From NCBI GenBank assembly GCA_003427395.1, contig BFEA01000030.1, positions 3,732,727 through 3,760,855 on the forward strand: a DNA stretch of 28,129 nucleotides, read 5' to 3'. The translations under genes were made by a program, and so were the position numbers. This stretch comes from Chara braunii (taxonomy: Eukaryota > Streptophyta > Charophyceae > Charales > Characeae). The notes below the pieces were generated by a model. It did no database searches. It worked only from the letters and a program-made list of their open reading frames with translations, and was not told the origin of the DNA. Shown here in pieces: positions 17,329-27,716 of the stretch (position 1 is its first letter; the number at the start of each line of letters is the position of its first letter).

Positions 17329-17496
17329 GGGGCCAAGTCCCACTAGCAGCATCGAGTTTCCTGAACGCCTGAATCTGGATGTGTTTATGGAGTTGTGCAA
17401 AAATTTGCATAGAGTTTCCCCAACTGCACATCTTCACAAACACGTCCAGATTTGGGCTTTTGAAGAAACTCAATGCCGCAAGTGGGACTTGGCCCC
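17329..17496. mobile_element. Family C foldback element, copy C2
   Basis: It starts GGGGCCAAGTCCCACTAG and ends CAAGTGGGACTTGGCCCC. Arms of about 65 bp contain TCGAGTTTCCTGAACGCCTG and its diverged complement. The arms share order and sequence with C1, but the core differs. Arm mismatches are more numerous than in C1, suggesting an older insertion. Confidence 0.88.
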
Positions 17497-19150
17497 AGTG
17501 CTCTACAGGTGAGGCCCTATATTGAGATCTTCGTAGCCCGTTGCTGTATGGGACAGCTGTGCCTCTCACATCAGACAGCAGAAGGGACCAGAAAATTTAT
17601 CCCCTCTTCTTCTCCGAAACTTCATTGATTTATTTTCTCTGTTCGCTAACGTTATGCACTATTTTAGAGCAAACGATGGGATGGCTGGAAAACAACTTCC
17701 ATTGTTTTCTGATTCCTAACAGAGTAGGGGCCGCGTACAACAACTTGCCAGCTACGAGAGTGGCAAATATATCTTGATACAACTGTCAGTAAGATACGCT
17801 TAGCCATTTTTGCATTTGTCGAGCAGTGAAACAGAGGCCCTAAATGCTAGGCATGGCTGATTTCTGTCTCACCTATTTAGATATGAGCTGCTGTTTATGG
17901 ATGGATCCGCTAAATTTGGACCTCTGTATGGGATTGTAGGCTGGGCCCATTGCCACCATGACAAGACAGTCATCTAGAAGCGGTCTGGAGAAACGAATAC
18001 GAAACCAAAGCAGGGGCACACAGATAATGGATTCCTTTTCCATTGTCAGGACAAGGGCTCGGCATCAATTTGTCTTTTGTGTGATGTAGACACAGATGCA
18101 GGAGTTTTCCCAATTCTAAGGCCTGTCCACGTGGAATGCTACACTTTGAGAACTTGAGCACAAATGAAGCTTGGCTTCAGACCAGGATCCTGCTGAATCT
18201 TCATGAGTAAAGTGGGCAATGCGTGTGATGAGGGCCCTCCCTACGTGCTGAAGTCTTTCCCTAGACACATTCACTTGAAGGAACCTCAGAATAAATTGTA
18301 CACTGTACCTACGTGTACGTACAAGTGTAGTATGCAGATCGAACTATGGATGATTTTGTTCTTGTATGCGCGTACGTACGCACGCGTCTGTACGTGTCTG
18401 TTTTTTCCGTTTTTCGTTGTTGGTTTTTATCTCAAAATCGGTTGCGAATTCACTTTTTGCTCGAGGCAAAAGTTGTTTAGAATAATCTCTTCCAGCATCT
18501 ATATTTTTCCAGGTTCTTTTTTTTTATAAAACCTTTTCTTTTGGGGGGTGCGATTTTTGTCTTAGATCAAAGTCCATTTACCTGAAAGGAGGTCAACTTG
18601 CTCAATGTAGCATGACCAGGAGTTTGTCCTCGTCTATGAAGGGGAGGTGGGAGCATGTTTGTCCTAGACCCATACCAATGCAGTTCAAAGGAACTCGATA
18701 TAAAGTGTATACCGACTTCATCCTTGTGTATGAAGGCCAGGCTACATGATGCCCCTTCTCTTTCTAGAGCTGTGCTCTGTGGGCTAGCGATATGGTGGGA
18801 AAGAATTGCGCATAAGTGGTCTCAGCGAATCTCGATTGGCGGTGCATAACTGATTGACATGGCTTGCCTCCAGCGGTGGGCCATTGTTCTGTATAGGTTC
18901 TGTGACTTTGCAGACCTTGGCTGGTGTCACACCCCCAGGTCTCTTTAGGATGGGCAATGTTAAAGAAAAAAGAGAGGCAACCTGGCAAGGACGGGGTCTT
19001 TTGCCAGCTATATTGCTGAACTTTGTTTACAGATCTGCCAAGCTCGACAATTCATTTTGTCATTTAGCGCCCTGTCTGGAGAGATCACTTGAGCATGGAT
19101 GCTGGGTACTAAGTTCAGTAAGGGTTAGGTTCCTCTCTTTCGATGCTAGT
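17497..19150. other. Unassigned stretch
   Basis: About 1.65 kb without recognised gene, RNA or element. The segment 18310-18410 is rich in ACGTACGT/GTACGT words. Open frames (for example 18203-18529 and 18854-19165 on the + strand) have no motif and no convincing splice context. Confidence 0.4.
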
Positions 19151-19268
19151 ACTTGGAAATCATGAACCTGGTTGTCGGAATGGCCGGTTGCATGCGATAT
19201 AAGCATAGCACTTGGAAATCATGAACCTGGTTGTCGGAATGGCCGGTTGCATGCGATATAAGCATAGC
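19151..19268 (+). repeat. Perfect 59-bp tandem duplication
   Basis: ACTTGGAAATCATGAACCTG begins at 19151 and 19210, and the two 59-bp copies are identical. The period equals that of the duplication at 5656. Family-B-like interior sequence (GTTGGCTGGCACTGCCAGCC and TTGTGGTCCGGTAG) follows at 19380-19420 without clear ends. Confidence 0.92.
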
Positions 19269-19594
19269 ACAAGTGTGGCCTGCCCCTCAGGAGCTGTGAA
19301 ACCGGCAGTGCACCTGGGCCTGCCTGCCTTCCCACCTCGCGCCAGGCTTTATCGAACCGTCGGCGGCACACTTTTTTCTTTGTTGGCTGGCACTGCCAGC
19401 CATTGTGGTCCGGTAGCCCCAAGCCTCTAAATTTTTCGTAAGCGATGAAAAATTTCTTCACAGGGCTGGGGTCGTGGGGTTTATGTGGTTCTTGGATTTG
19501 GTAATTCCCAGCTATGGGTGGCACAAATGACCAGACTCGATATCCCTGGTTTTAGCCTCTAAGTGGTGGTGCAAGTAATGTCATACTCGATCTA

Positions 19595-19802
19595 TCAAAC
19601 CACTAGTACTTGGCCTGGCTGTCGATGCCAAGCCTGGAATCCCCCTGTGTACGATTTCCGCCGAAGCGACAGGGTACCGTTTCATTTTTCTTTTGGCTGG
19701 CGCTTCCAGCCATTGAGGTCCGGTACCCCGAAGCCCTAAATCCGCGGCGCGTTAAGGGGGAAGTGCCGCGGCCGACAGCTGGGCCAAGTACTGGTGGTTT
19801 AA
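19595..19802. mobile_element. Family B element, copy B6
   Basis: It starts TCAA-ACCACTAGTACTTGG and ends GGGCCAAGTACTGGTGGT-TTAA. The hairpin GGCTGGCGCTTCCAGCC followed by ATTGAGGTCCGGTAC lies inside. 208 bp. Confidence 0.88.
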
Positions 19803-19938
19803 GAACGGTGACAATAAAAAAGAGAAGGAAAAAAGAACGGTGCGTTATGGGGATACAGGAAGTCATCATGAGGGAAAAGGTAGATAGTCCAAATGGAAAA
19901 AGATAACACCTAGCATGAAGTGCAGCATATGTGCGGAT

Positions 19939-20096
19939 TTAAACCACCAGTACTTCCTAAAGTCGTGGCCGTTAACAAGCCACAATTTTAGGAAGCATAC
20001 GGGCCACTACAGGAGCGCCCAAATGCATCTGACTAGAAGTGTTTTTGCTCTATTTCTTTCCGTGGCTGACAGCTGGGCCAAGTACTGGTGGTTTAG
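19939..20096. mobile_element. Family B element, copy B2
   Basis: It starts TTAA-ACCACCAGTACTTCC and ends GGGCCAAGTACTGGTGGT-TTAG. It is 158 bp, the same short subfamily as B1 and B3 (shared CAATTTTAGGAARCRTACGG and CCCAAATGCATCYGACTAG), and lacks the hairpin module. Confidence 0.92.
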
Positions 20097-20161
20097 CTTG
20101 TGGGTTCCTACTTGCATGTCTTGTGGGCCGGGCTTATCTTTTTTTTTTCTTTTTTTTCCCT

Positions 20162-20364
20162 TTAAACCACCAGTACTTTTGAGTCTTGACCCCTCTCCCT
20201 TGCTGAGCCTGGAAACGTCCTGGGCGCCCAAGTACTGGTGAGGGTGTTGTTTCGGCTGTCGCCGCCAGCCATTTTGCTCCGGTAAGCTGACTCCTGAAAC
20301 TTGCAGCCGGAGCATGGCTGCGTCGGAGAAAAATGAATGGCTGGGAAACGTACTAGTGGTTCAA
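20162..20364. mobile_element. Family B element, copy B7
   Basis: It begins TTAA-ACCACCAGTACTTTT and ends AAACGTACTAGTGGT-TCAA. An internal AAGTACTGGTG near 20229 looks like a second right end, so this may be a composite. The hairpin GGCTGTCGCCGCCAGCC then ATTTTGCTCCGGTAAG is present. Confidence 0.82.
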
Positions 20365-21914
20365 GAGATTCATTGACATCTATTCTTATGGAGTCTACAA
20401 GTCGAACGCGATAAGGACCTCTGCATTATGGTTTCAGAGCCAAGAGCTCCAAGTTTGTTAGGGTCTGTCACAAGGGGGGCTGTAATGGCAAACAATCACC
20501 CTTGCCTGTCGTACTCAGAAACTGACCCCCATATTATATACAGGTGCCAGAGACAGGTATAGAGACAGAATGGGATGTTTTTTGCTCTGTAGCATGTGCT
20601 CTAGCAAGGCTGTTGAATGCCCACCTCCATGTCCATGTGGTAAATGGCTAGATTGTTGCACACCATGTTAGGCTTAACATAAGTGGGAGGTTAAATCATC
20701 AGTCTGTTTCCCAGCTCCTTTATTCCGACATGATGTTTAATGTGCCGGAAAGTATTGGCTCGTGCCTACTGGAAAGAAAGGCTGCCATCACCAGAGGAAT
20801 CGCGTGCCGCGCTAGTTCCAGTTTGTGGCCAAATTCTGCATCAGGAAAAACAGGATTGGATGGACTGGTGGATTAAGGGTGCAGAAGTGAGAGCACATGC
20901 ATTTGCATGCTGTGTAGTGAACCTTATTCCATCCCAGCCCAGTGGAATAAAGGATGTGAGGACGTCATGTACCCTGGAATTAAACCTCAACTGCCTCGTT
21001 CTGCTATCGGGCCACCTTTGTACCAAGGTGGCCTCACAATCTGGTACAAGAAGCGGTCTGTCTCATTTTTCCTGCCCCAACGAAATCCATAAGTAAAGTG
21101 TCGCCGGTGGGACAGGTGCGCCAGCTTAGGTGATGTTTCACGCTCTTGGTGAAAACTTTTGGAAAGAAGTCAGGGTTGTAATGCTGGTCTTTTAGGGGAA
21201 AAAAAGGAAAAGGGACAAAAGGTCCACATGGCCAAAAATACTTCTGGCGGCAGCAGTATGGTTATTTTGCTACCTATTTCTACCAGTATGCCAAGAGTTC
21301 CTGGTCAGTGATAGAGGCTTTGAAAAACATGCCAGTTCAGTAACTTTGCTTCGGGGGCAGCAATTCCTTAAAACCGGTTTAGCAATTCCTTAAAACCTGT
21401 GCACGTTGATGCTGCTGTTTGGTTCAGCATATGAAGTGCAAGGGGGTGCCTGGGGGGGAGGAGGGGCCGGCAGGGGAGAATACCCCCATCTCCCCAAATT
21501 TGTCGATCTCCCTTTTGGAGAATTCAGAGAAAAACATGGGTGAAGGGTTGGTTCTGCGCTGTCAGGGAAAAAAACATTAGGAATGGTGGAAAAGTTATTT
21601 GGTGTGAACTGAATGCAAATATGCTTGCCGCTCTTTGCTGTGACCTGGTAGGCCTGATTGGTGGTGCTGTGAAGGCCAGGGTCACTGTAAACTTTGGTTT
21701 GACAAAACAAGCTTGGCGGAACTGGTGGTTCAAGCCGCCCCCTCCACCAAATGGCAAGCAGGCGGCGGTTAACACAGCTGCAGAGGAAGGCTTGGCCTAT
21801 GGGATCGGAAGGGTGGCAGCATTTGGCAGGCCCTTGCCATGTGATGCCTTCATAATTCAGAAGTCGGTAGAATCAGGGATTGGGAAAAAGGGGTTCGGAA
21901 TTATTATCGTTGGC
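20365..21914. other. Unassigned stretch
   Basis: No gene is recognised. AGCAATTCCTTAAAACC is repeated in tandem near 21359-21398. A family B right-end remnant (GGAACTGGTGGT-TCAA) lies near 21718-21734; the sequence before it (CTTTGCTGTGACC through GAAGGCCAGGGTC) recurs near 24713-24756 before another such end. The 118-codon open frame at 20740-21096 has no recognised motif. Confidence 0.4.
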
Positions 21915-22108
21915 TTAAACCGCCAGTACACGGCCGCAGGCTTGCTGAAAAAGAAACTTGTAGCCTACACAAATTTAGGAGGCTTGGCCTACCGGACCAC
22001 GATGGTTGGCGGTGCAAGCCAAAAAAGAAAAAAAGTTTGCCGCAGGTGGTTCGGAAAAGCTTGGAGCACAGGAAGGGACCTGCAGGCCGTGGTGTACTGG
22101 TGGTTTAA
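21915..22108. mobile_element. Family B element, copy B4 (chain member 1)
   Basis: It starts TTAA-ACCGCCAGTAC and ends GTGTACTGGTGGT-TTAA. The hairpin in reverse orientation (ACCGGACCACGATGGTTGGC then GGTGCAAGCC) lies inside. Its right TTAA is also the left TTAA of B3. Confidence 0.9.
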
Positions 22109-22262
22109 ATCACCAGTACTTCCTAGAGTCATGCCTGTTAACGCGCCACAATTTTAGGAAACGTACGGTCTACTACAGGAGCGCCCAAATTCATCCGACT
22201 AGAAATGTTTCTACTTTATTTTTTCCCGCAGCCGATAGCTTGGCCAAGTACTGGTGGTTTAA
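22105..22262. mobile_element. Family B element, copy B3 (chain member 2)
   Basis: It starts TTAA-ATCACCAGTACTTCC and ends GGCCAAGTACTGGTGGT-TTAA. It is the short subfamily, closest to B1. It shares one TTAA with B4 and one with B11. Confidence 0.93.
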
Positions 22263-22456
22263 ACCACCACCTTGTCCGATCCTCTCTTTCATGAGGCTGC
22301 TCTCGCTGCGCGACCCGAAAAAGAAAAAGAATTGGGGTGGGCTCGGTTCTGGCTGGTGATGCCAGCCGTTTTTGTCTGATTGACCTGAGCCCCAAAAGCT
22401 GTGGAATATATTTTGTGTGTTACGTTCTTGCATGAGGGCGCGAAGTGGTGGTTTAA
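22259..22456. mobile_element. Family B element, copy B11 (chain member 3)
   Basis: It starts TTAA-ACCACCACCTTG and ends GCGAAGTGGTGGT-TTAA. The GTAC part of the ends is lost on both sides. The hairpin TGGCTGGTGATGCCAGCC then GTTTTTGTCTGATTGA is kept. Confidence 0.85.
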
Positions 22457-22647
22457 GCCCACCAGTACGTCAGAGGCCGGTGTTTATGAGCCTCCGAGGC
22501 ACTGCGCTCTGAAAAGAAAACAATCCTGTGTTCTTCTTTTTTGCTGGTGGCGCTGTTTGTTTTGGTGCGGTAGCTCCTACCCGCCTAAACTTTCAGACAT
22601 ATCTTTGCACTCGCATGATTTGCCTGGACCGCGTAGTGGTGGTTTAG
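22453..22647. mobile_element. Family B element, copy B9 (chain member 4)
   Basis: It starts TTAA-GCCCACCAGTAC and ends GCGTAGTGGTGGT-TTAG. A diverged hairpin region (GCTGGTGGCGCTGTTTG then TTTTGGTGCGGTAG) lies inside. It shares TTAA/TTAG with its neighbours. Confidence 0.85.
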
Positions 22648-22847
22648 ACCGCTAGTACATCCAAGCCTCTTTTCTATGAGGTGGATTCCCCCTGCGCCCG
22701 AAGCTTTGCCGAAATCCCAGCGCAACGTTTTTGTTTTTGTCTTGGTTGGCGCCACGAGCCATTTTGGTCTGGTTGCCCGGTCCTCTGAATTTTTCGGACA
22801 GAGCCTCTCTTTCTCAAGTTCCGTGGGACCATGTACTGGTGGTGTAA
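22644..22847. mobile_element. Family B element, copy B10 (chain member 5)
   Basis: It starts TTAG-ACCGCTAGTAC and ends CATGTACTGGTGGT-GTAA. The interior GGTTGGCGCCACGAGCC then ATTTTGGTCTGGTTG is the family hairpin. The chain stops here: no B end follows GTAA. Confidence 0.85.
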
Positions 22848-23907
22848 GGATGTTTGGCCGAAATTTCCTCCCTTGGACCGTGAAGGGAGGTGTAAACCCC
22901 CATTTGTTGTTTGTTTCTTAGTGGGGTGACTTTGCCTCGAAATAGGGTTAGAACGTAGAAGCTTTTCTTCGATGTTTTTTTTTTTTTTTTTTTTCCCTGG
23001 GAGCAGGTCTCACATTCAGTGGCCAGGACGATGTGGTCTCTTGTGGTGTGTGCAGAGTCGTGTCAGTGGAGTTCCGTGCACTTTGTCTACTTTCCCCCCT
23101 CCTTTCTCTCTCTCGCCCTAACCTGTCGTTTTATTGGTGGAAATACAGGGGGAGTGTAGAGACCGCGTGGTGGCCACACAGAGCAGCAAATCAAATCACA
23201 ATAATTGTTTTTCTGTTTTTCCTTTACTATGCTTCCACAATATAGCATAGTGGATAGACAACACTGTTGGTGGGGTTTGTGGGGTCTTTCCGATCTTTTC
23301 CATTTGCTGTATGTGCTGTCTGAAGAATCAAAATCAATGAGAGAGGCAGGTTGTCATGTTGTGCAGTGTACGCGTGTTGGAGGATGGAACTGCGTCCCTC
23401 GGGAAAGGCCGAATCAACAAACTCGGTGTGCGGTGGCTGTTGATCTGAGTAATATAGGACTGTGTATAGGAACTTGGGGTGGTGCAAAGGAAAATGAAAC
23501 ACAGAACGAAAAGTCTAAAGAACATAAAGAAAAACAGAACTGGAAAGTAGAAACACAAGAGTGCTCTTTCGGAAAAAGAAAGGAAACGAAAACAAACAAA
23601 GACACGAGAAAAGTTGGATAGCTGTAGTTTCCCTTGTGGATTGCTCACTGAGAGAAGATGCATCGCTGTAGTATCCCTCGTGGATTGCTCGCTAACTCCC
23701 CACTTGTGTGCTTGCGACAATTGGAGTTTGTCCGAGCAATGGCATGCGCAGATGTGTCTGTCAGAGCCACTGACATTGGTTGGGATAATGCTGTGTATGA
23801 TGGACACGTGAGGGACACTTGGCCTGGAAGGCGTTTTTTTCGGTTTGTTTTGTTTTTTCCCGGGGGGGTCTTCATGAGTGCTGTTTCTGAAAGCAGGGCA
23901 TGTCAAT
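22848..23907. other. Unassigned stretch
   Basis: A 20-bp T run (22976-22995) is the main homopolymer. The sequence GCTGTAGTWTCCCTYGTGGA is repeated near 23622 and 23665 (43-bp period). A long minus-strand frame over 23334-24005 has no motif and runs into the D4 foldback. No gene called. Confidence 0.4.
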
Positions 23908-24029
23908 GGGCCTCGCTGCACTACTCTCGACATGCACAAAAGACGAAAATATTGGCGGTGTATCTTTCCATATTCTAGCGGAAGATTCACTCTCGTTTTG
24001 CACATTTCGAGAGTAGTGCAGCGAGGCCC
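23908..24029. mobile_element. Family D foldback without U6, copy D4
   Basis: The 21-bp ends GGGCCTCGCTGCACTACTCT and the inverse AGAGTAGTGCAGCGAGGCCC are perfect, with CGA and TGCACAAAA continuing the arms. ATGCACAAAAGACGAAAA at 23932 is the complement of the right part of U6 array unit 1 (near 14944-14961), and TGTATCTT follows in both. It therefore belongs with the U6 elements but has no U6 segment. Confidence 0.88.
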
Positions 24030-24205
24030 AATGTTTCTTCCCTCGTCAATGATTTCTTTTGTTTTGTTTTGTTTTGCTTTGTTTTGTTTTTGCTGTTTAA
24101 AGGAAGTGATGATGTTTTCTTTGTGTGGAAGTCTCGTAGGAAAGTGGGTATTCTAATCGATAAGAAATCGGGGTTTATAATCTTTAGAAATCAGGGGTCT
24201 GTCAG

Positions 24206-24315
24206 CGCTTCTTCCTCTGAACATTGCGCCCCATCTCGAGTACTGTCTGTGGACTGGAATAGGGCTCGTATACATTCATGATTATCGGGAGCTATTTTCG
24301 GGGTAAGGCGGTTTA
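24206..24315. mobile_element. Family A foldback element, copy A6 (decayed)
   Basis: CTTCTTCCTCTGAACATTGC on the left, GTCTGTGGACTGGAATAG and TATACATTCATGATTATCGG in the middle, and TTTTCGGGGTAAGGCGGTTTA on the right keep the family A order with many substitutions. Confidence 0.5.
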
Positions 24316-26494
24316 GGGTTGCTACTGAGTCGTATGTATAATGCATGTCCCCTTTCGTATGGTTGTCGCATTGCACCTTACTGGACTATGGGATTGACTT
24401 GTGTGGCAGAAACAGTGTCTTAAACTGCTTGTACACTGTGGGGCTAGCTATCCGTTCTCTGCTATACACGGAAGTTATGAAAATGTTAGGCCTACTGGAC
24501 CCCCCTCGGGGGTACTTCGAGTGCCCAGATTTCAATTGCCCCAATTTTGGCAATTTGATGGTCTCATTCTCTTGACGAAACAATCAGGAAAAAAAACAGG
24601 GCTGTAGTGTAGGTTCTGCTGCATCAGAGAAAGTTATTAGAAAAAAATTCAAAAATCCAAAAAACGACCTTCTCAGGAAAAGGATTGGAGCGAAGTGGTA
24701 CGGTTGTCCCTCCTTGCTGTGACCCCGCAGGCCTGACCAATCAGGCTGGGAAGGCCAGAGCCGGTGTCAAATCAGGTTCTACAGAATTGGGTGCGCAGAA
24801 GTGGTGGTTTTAACGACCGGTACCTCTGAAATTCATTTCCCCTGCACGTGATTTTGCCCTCTCTGACTACCGGACTGTTGTGGGGGTCGAGCCTTTCAGT
24901 GACAGCCATATGTGGTGCATTTGTGCCAAATGTCTTTGGCTTGAAAGGATTTTGCACGTCTTGGCGTCTAAGTCCCCCGTACCTGGTCCCAAATCTCAGA
25001 CCCCCCCTATCATAGTTCCAATTTGCAGGTCCGTAGGCCCTGTCTGTCCTTGTCTGTATGGCAGGTCCGGTAAGTTAGGTCAATCTGGTAGGTCCAGGTC
25101 GTTAGTAGTCTGTCGTTCTGTCAGTCCATTCCAGTCGCAGCTCAGTCCCAGGAAAGTCCGTGAAAACTGGAGAAGTATCAGAAGCCGACCGTGGCCGACA
25201 AGAAAGGGCACTGGTGCGGCAAGTGCAAAAGTCGAGCAGCAGCGAAGCGTCAACACAATTTGCATCTGTGCCTGTTCTGGAGGCGCTGCTGCAGTCTTGT
25301 GCAGTCAAGCAGCGAGTGAGACTGAAGTAGTTGTAGTCGGTGGTCCCAGGGGCCATAGCTTAGTAGTGCAAGAGTATTGAGAGGGAGAGAGTGACATCGA
25401 TAGAAGAAGAAGGCATTGAGAGAGGGAGAGAGCAGATCGGCTGACGAACTGGGCCGCGTTTTGGTGCCGGGTTTTGCTGGTGGTATTATGGCAGAACATG
25501 GGGGTTTCGCTACCCTCCTTGGCTGATGGGGTGGCAAGAGCCCACCTGTACGCCGAATAGGATGTCAAGGTTGAAAAACCTCCAGCAGTTAACAACCTGC
25601 GGCGATGCCTGTCTGCTTTTTTCCACGCTGAGGAATCATAGTGCTTGCTGGCAGAGCACCAGGAGGTTGGAGTTTGTTACCTCTTGTAGAAAGGATGAAT
25701 CCACCAGTCCCCTTTCTGCAAGGTTTGGGGCTTCCCAAGCAAAGCAGGGAGGCATATAGTTGTCTTGTCTTTGTGGTATGCCAGTTCTGCAGGCTGAACA
25801 CCAGCTCATTGCAGCTGGTAGCCTGTTGTGAGGCTTAAACCTCCTGTCCCCTAGTTTGCAAGGCTTAGGCCCTACCGACAGCAGCAGGGAGGCAGAAGGT
25901 TCTGTCTACTGGTGGCAGGAGAGAGCAAACGTATGTGCACTATTGTTGCTGGAATGTTCTTTGCTATCTAGAGTTTTGTTGTTAGATTCTTTTGATATTT
26001 TCCGTGAAAAGATCGGCACTGAATTATGCGCCTGATTATTTTCACGAGCGGAAACTTTTCCAAAGTGGGTGCACTTTGTGCACTGCTGCTGACCTCCCGT
26101 CGTGGCTGGTAGGCCAACCTGTCCCACGGCCAGTGGGATTAAAGCTTCCACCTTTGGACTGCGGGGGGGGAGCTTGTGGCTTAATGACAGGTTTGCCTCT
26201 CGTCTTTTTTTGGGAGGCTGATTGACCGTGTTGGTTAATCTTGGGGCATGGATGAGTGGGACTGAATTTCCGATCACACGTAAGGCCGGCTTGATCCCAT
26301 GGAACATAGTTTCTGTGAAAGCTTTGAACGTGTTTGTCTGCTGGGGTCCAGAGGTGGTAGCGAAGGTCTAGAAGTAAATAATGGTAAAGTGTGAATGGTA
26401 AAACAAACTCCCTTCACCACAGTTGGGAGAATGACTTCGGAACTTCTCTGTTATACCATCAATGTTTCCCAGCGATCTTTCTCCGAGGCGGCTT
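24316..26494. other. Unassigned stretch with family-B remnants
   Basis: Near 24786-24813 a B right end (AGTGGTGGTTTTAA) is followed by a diverged left end (TTAACGACCGGTACC). Around 25025-25130 GGTCCGTAGG / GGTCCGGTAAG / GGTAGGTCCAGGTCG form a short degenerate repeat. The + strand frame 24880-25380 stays open for 166 codons without motif. Near 25692 and 25835, CCACCAGTCCCCTTTCTGCAAG and CCTCCTGTCCCCTAGTTTGCAAG are related to each other and weakly to B ends. Confidence 0.4.
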
Positions 26495-26650
26495 GCATGC
26501 AGCCACAAGTTTGGGGGTCGGCCTGCCAGGGCAAAATGGCTGGTGGATCCAGTCAGAAGAAGGCCCGTGCTGCTTCATTTTGTTTGGCGCACTGCGTTTT
26601 GAGGCTTGGCAAGGGTAGGGTCGAAAGTTCTGGTGGTTGTAAGCCACCAT
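26495..26650. mobile_element. Family-B-like element, left end unclear
   Basis: CCACAAGTTTGGGGGTCGGC then GGGCAAAATGGCTGGTGG near 26503-26545 matches the repeat at 10897. The right side reads AAAGTTCTGGTGGT-TGTAA near 26628-26642, followed at once by GCCACCATTG, a possible next left end. Confidence 0.5.
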
Positions 26651-27501
26651 TGCACCTTAAAGTAAACCTAGACCTGCGGAGATATACACACTTATTGCAG
26701 GAAAGGTCGGTGTAGCTTCCATGGGGGAACCTTGCCGCGGGAGCAAAATTTTGTTTGCCCCCACATTGGCGGTCTTGTGTGCTCATTCTTTTTGGTGGAA
26801 AACGGTGAAAAAAACCATGAATGTACGTTACATGGCGGGGAAAGAACGCATATCTTTGCCCCCCATGATGCGACATGTTTATGTTCCTTGTTCCTGGGTT
26901 GGGAGAACCAACCGGTTGAACAAAACTGCTTGTGAGCAGTGGTGGTTTACACAAACACAGTGCTGGAGCTTGTTGTCGTACGTCTTTTTTGGTCGAAATT
27001 GGGAATTCCGAATCTCTGACAGCGCCAAGAAAATGCCATCAGACAAAACTGTGGCCACCGGCCTGAACCATGGTGACCGCCGAATCTACAGTCAATGTCG
27101 GCGATCATTGTTTCTTTTTCTTTTTCTTTTTTTGTGGCTGCCACAGGCAGCAGCTAGGTAATTACTCGACTGCCCTGCGGCTTTGCTGTGGACAGCAGCA
27201 TAATGTGGAGGCGGATGGGTGCAAATTCGGCCTAAAATCAATCATAAAGTAGCTGTGTTTCGTGCTTGCCTAATCTATGTCCATCTGTGCAGTGGCTGTA
27301 TAGCATGTGTGACTCTGTGCGACTTGTTTATCGTCCTGCGCATATATATCTTACCTGTTTGATTCTTTACTGCTGCTTTTAATTCTTTGAACACGGACAT
27401 AAACCTGGTATTCTATGATAGTGTCGAAGGATTTGAAAAAGAGTAGTCGAGGGAAAGGTGTAGATTTCAAAAAACATCCGTGGAGATATTTTACAATACA
27501 C
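26651..27501. other. Unassigned stretch
   Basis: Another possible B right end, GCAGTGGTGGTTTAC, occurs near 26937. A T-rich run lies at 27110-27131. No gene is recognised. The 146-codon + strand frame at 26721-27161 has no motif. Confidence 0.35.
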
Positions 27502-27610
27502 TACGGTCTTCCCCCGAACATAACACGCCCTGAAAATGAACATATGCAAGGTATGTTCGTGGACCGATATAGTCAAAACGAGGGTGCATTGTGTTTGGGG
27601 GAAGACTGTA
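27502..27610. mobile_element. Family A foldback element, copy A5
   Basis: TACGGTCTTCCCCCGAACAT and the inverse GTTTGGGGGAAGACTGTA are near-perfect ends with TA at both edges. The arms continue (ACACGCCCTG / GAGGGTGCATTGT). The core differs from the other copies. Confidence 0.88.
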
Positions 27611-27716
27611 GCGTTTGACATCGAAGTGAACCACATGCAATGAATCCAATCTCATCTGTCCAGTAATCCAGTAAATCGATAAATAGCAATGTCACGTGAT
27701 AATTGTCCTGGACTAA

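Noticed and set aside
23334-24005. 223-codon minus-strand open frame
   Set aside because: Phe/Ser-rich low-complexity reading of an A-rich + strand, ending inside foldback D4; no domain.
24880-25380. 166-codon + strand open frame
   Set aside because: No domain; two other frames are also open over much of it, and it spans a degenerate GGTCC repeat.
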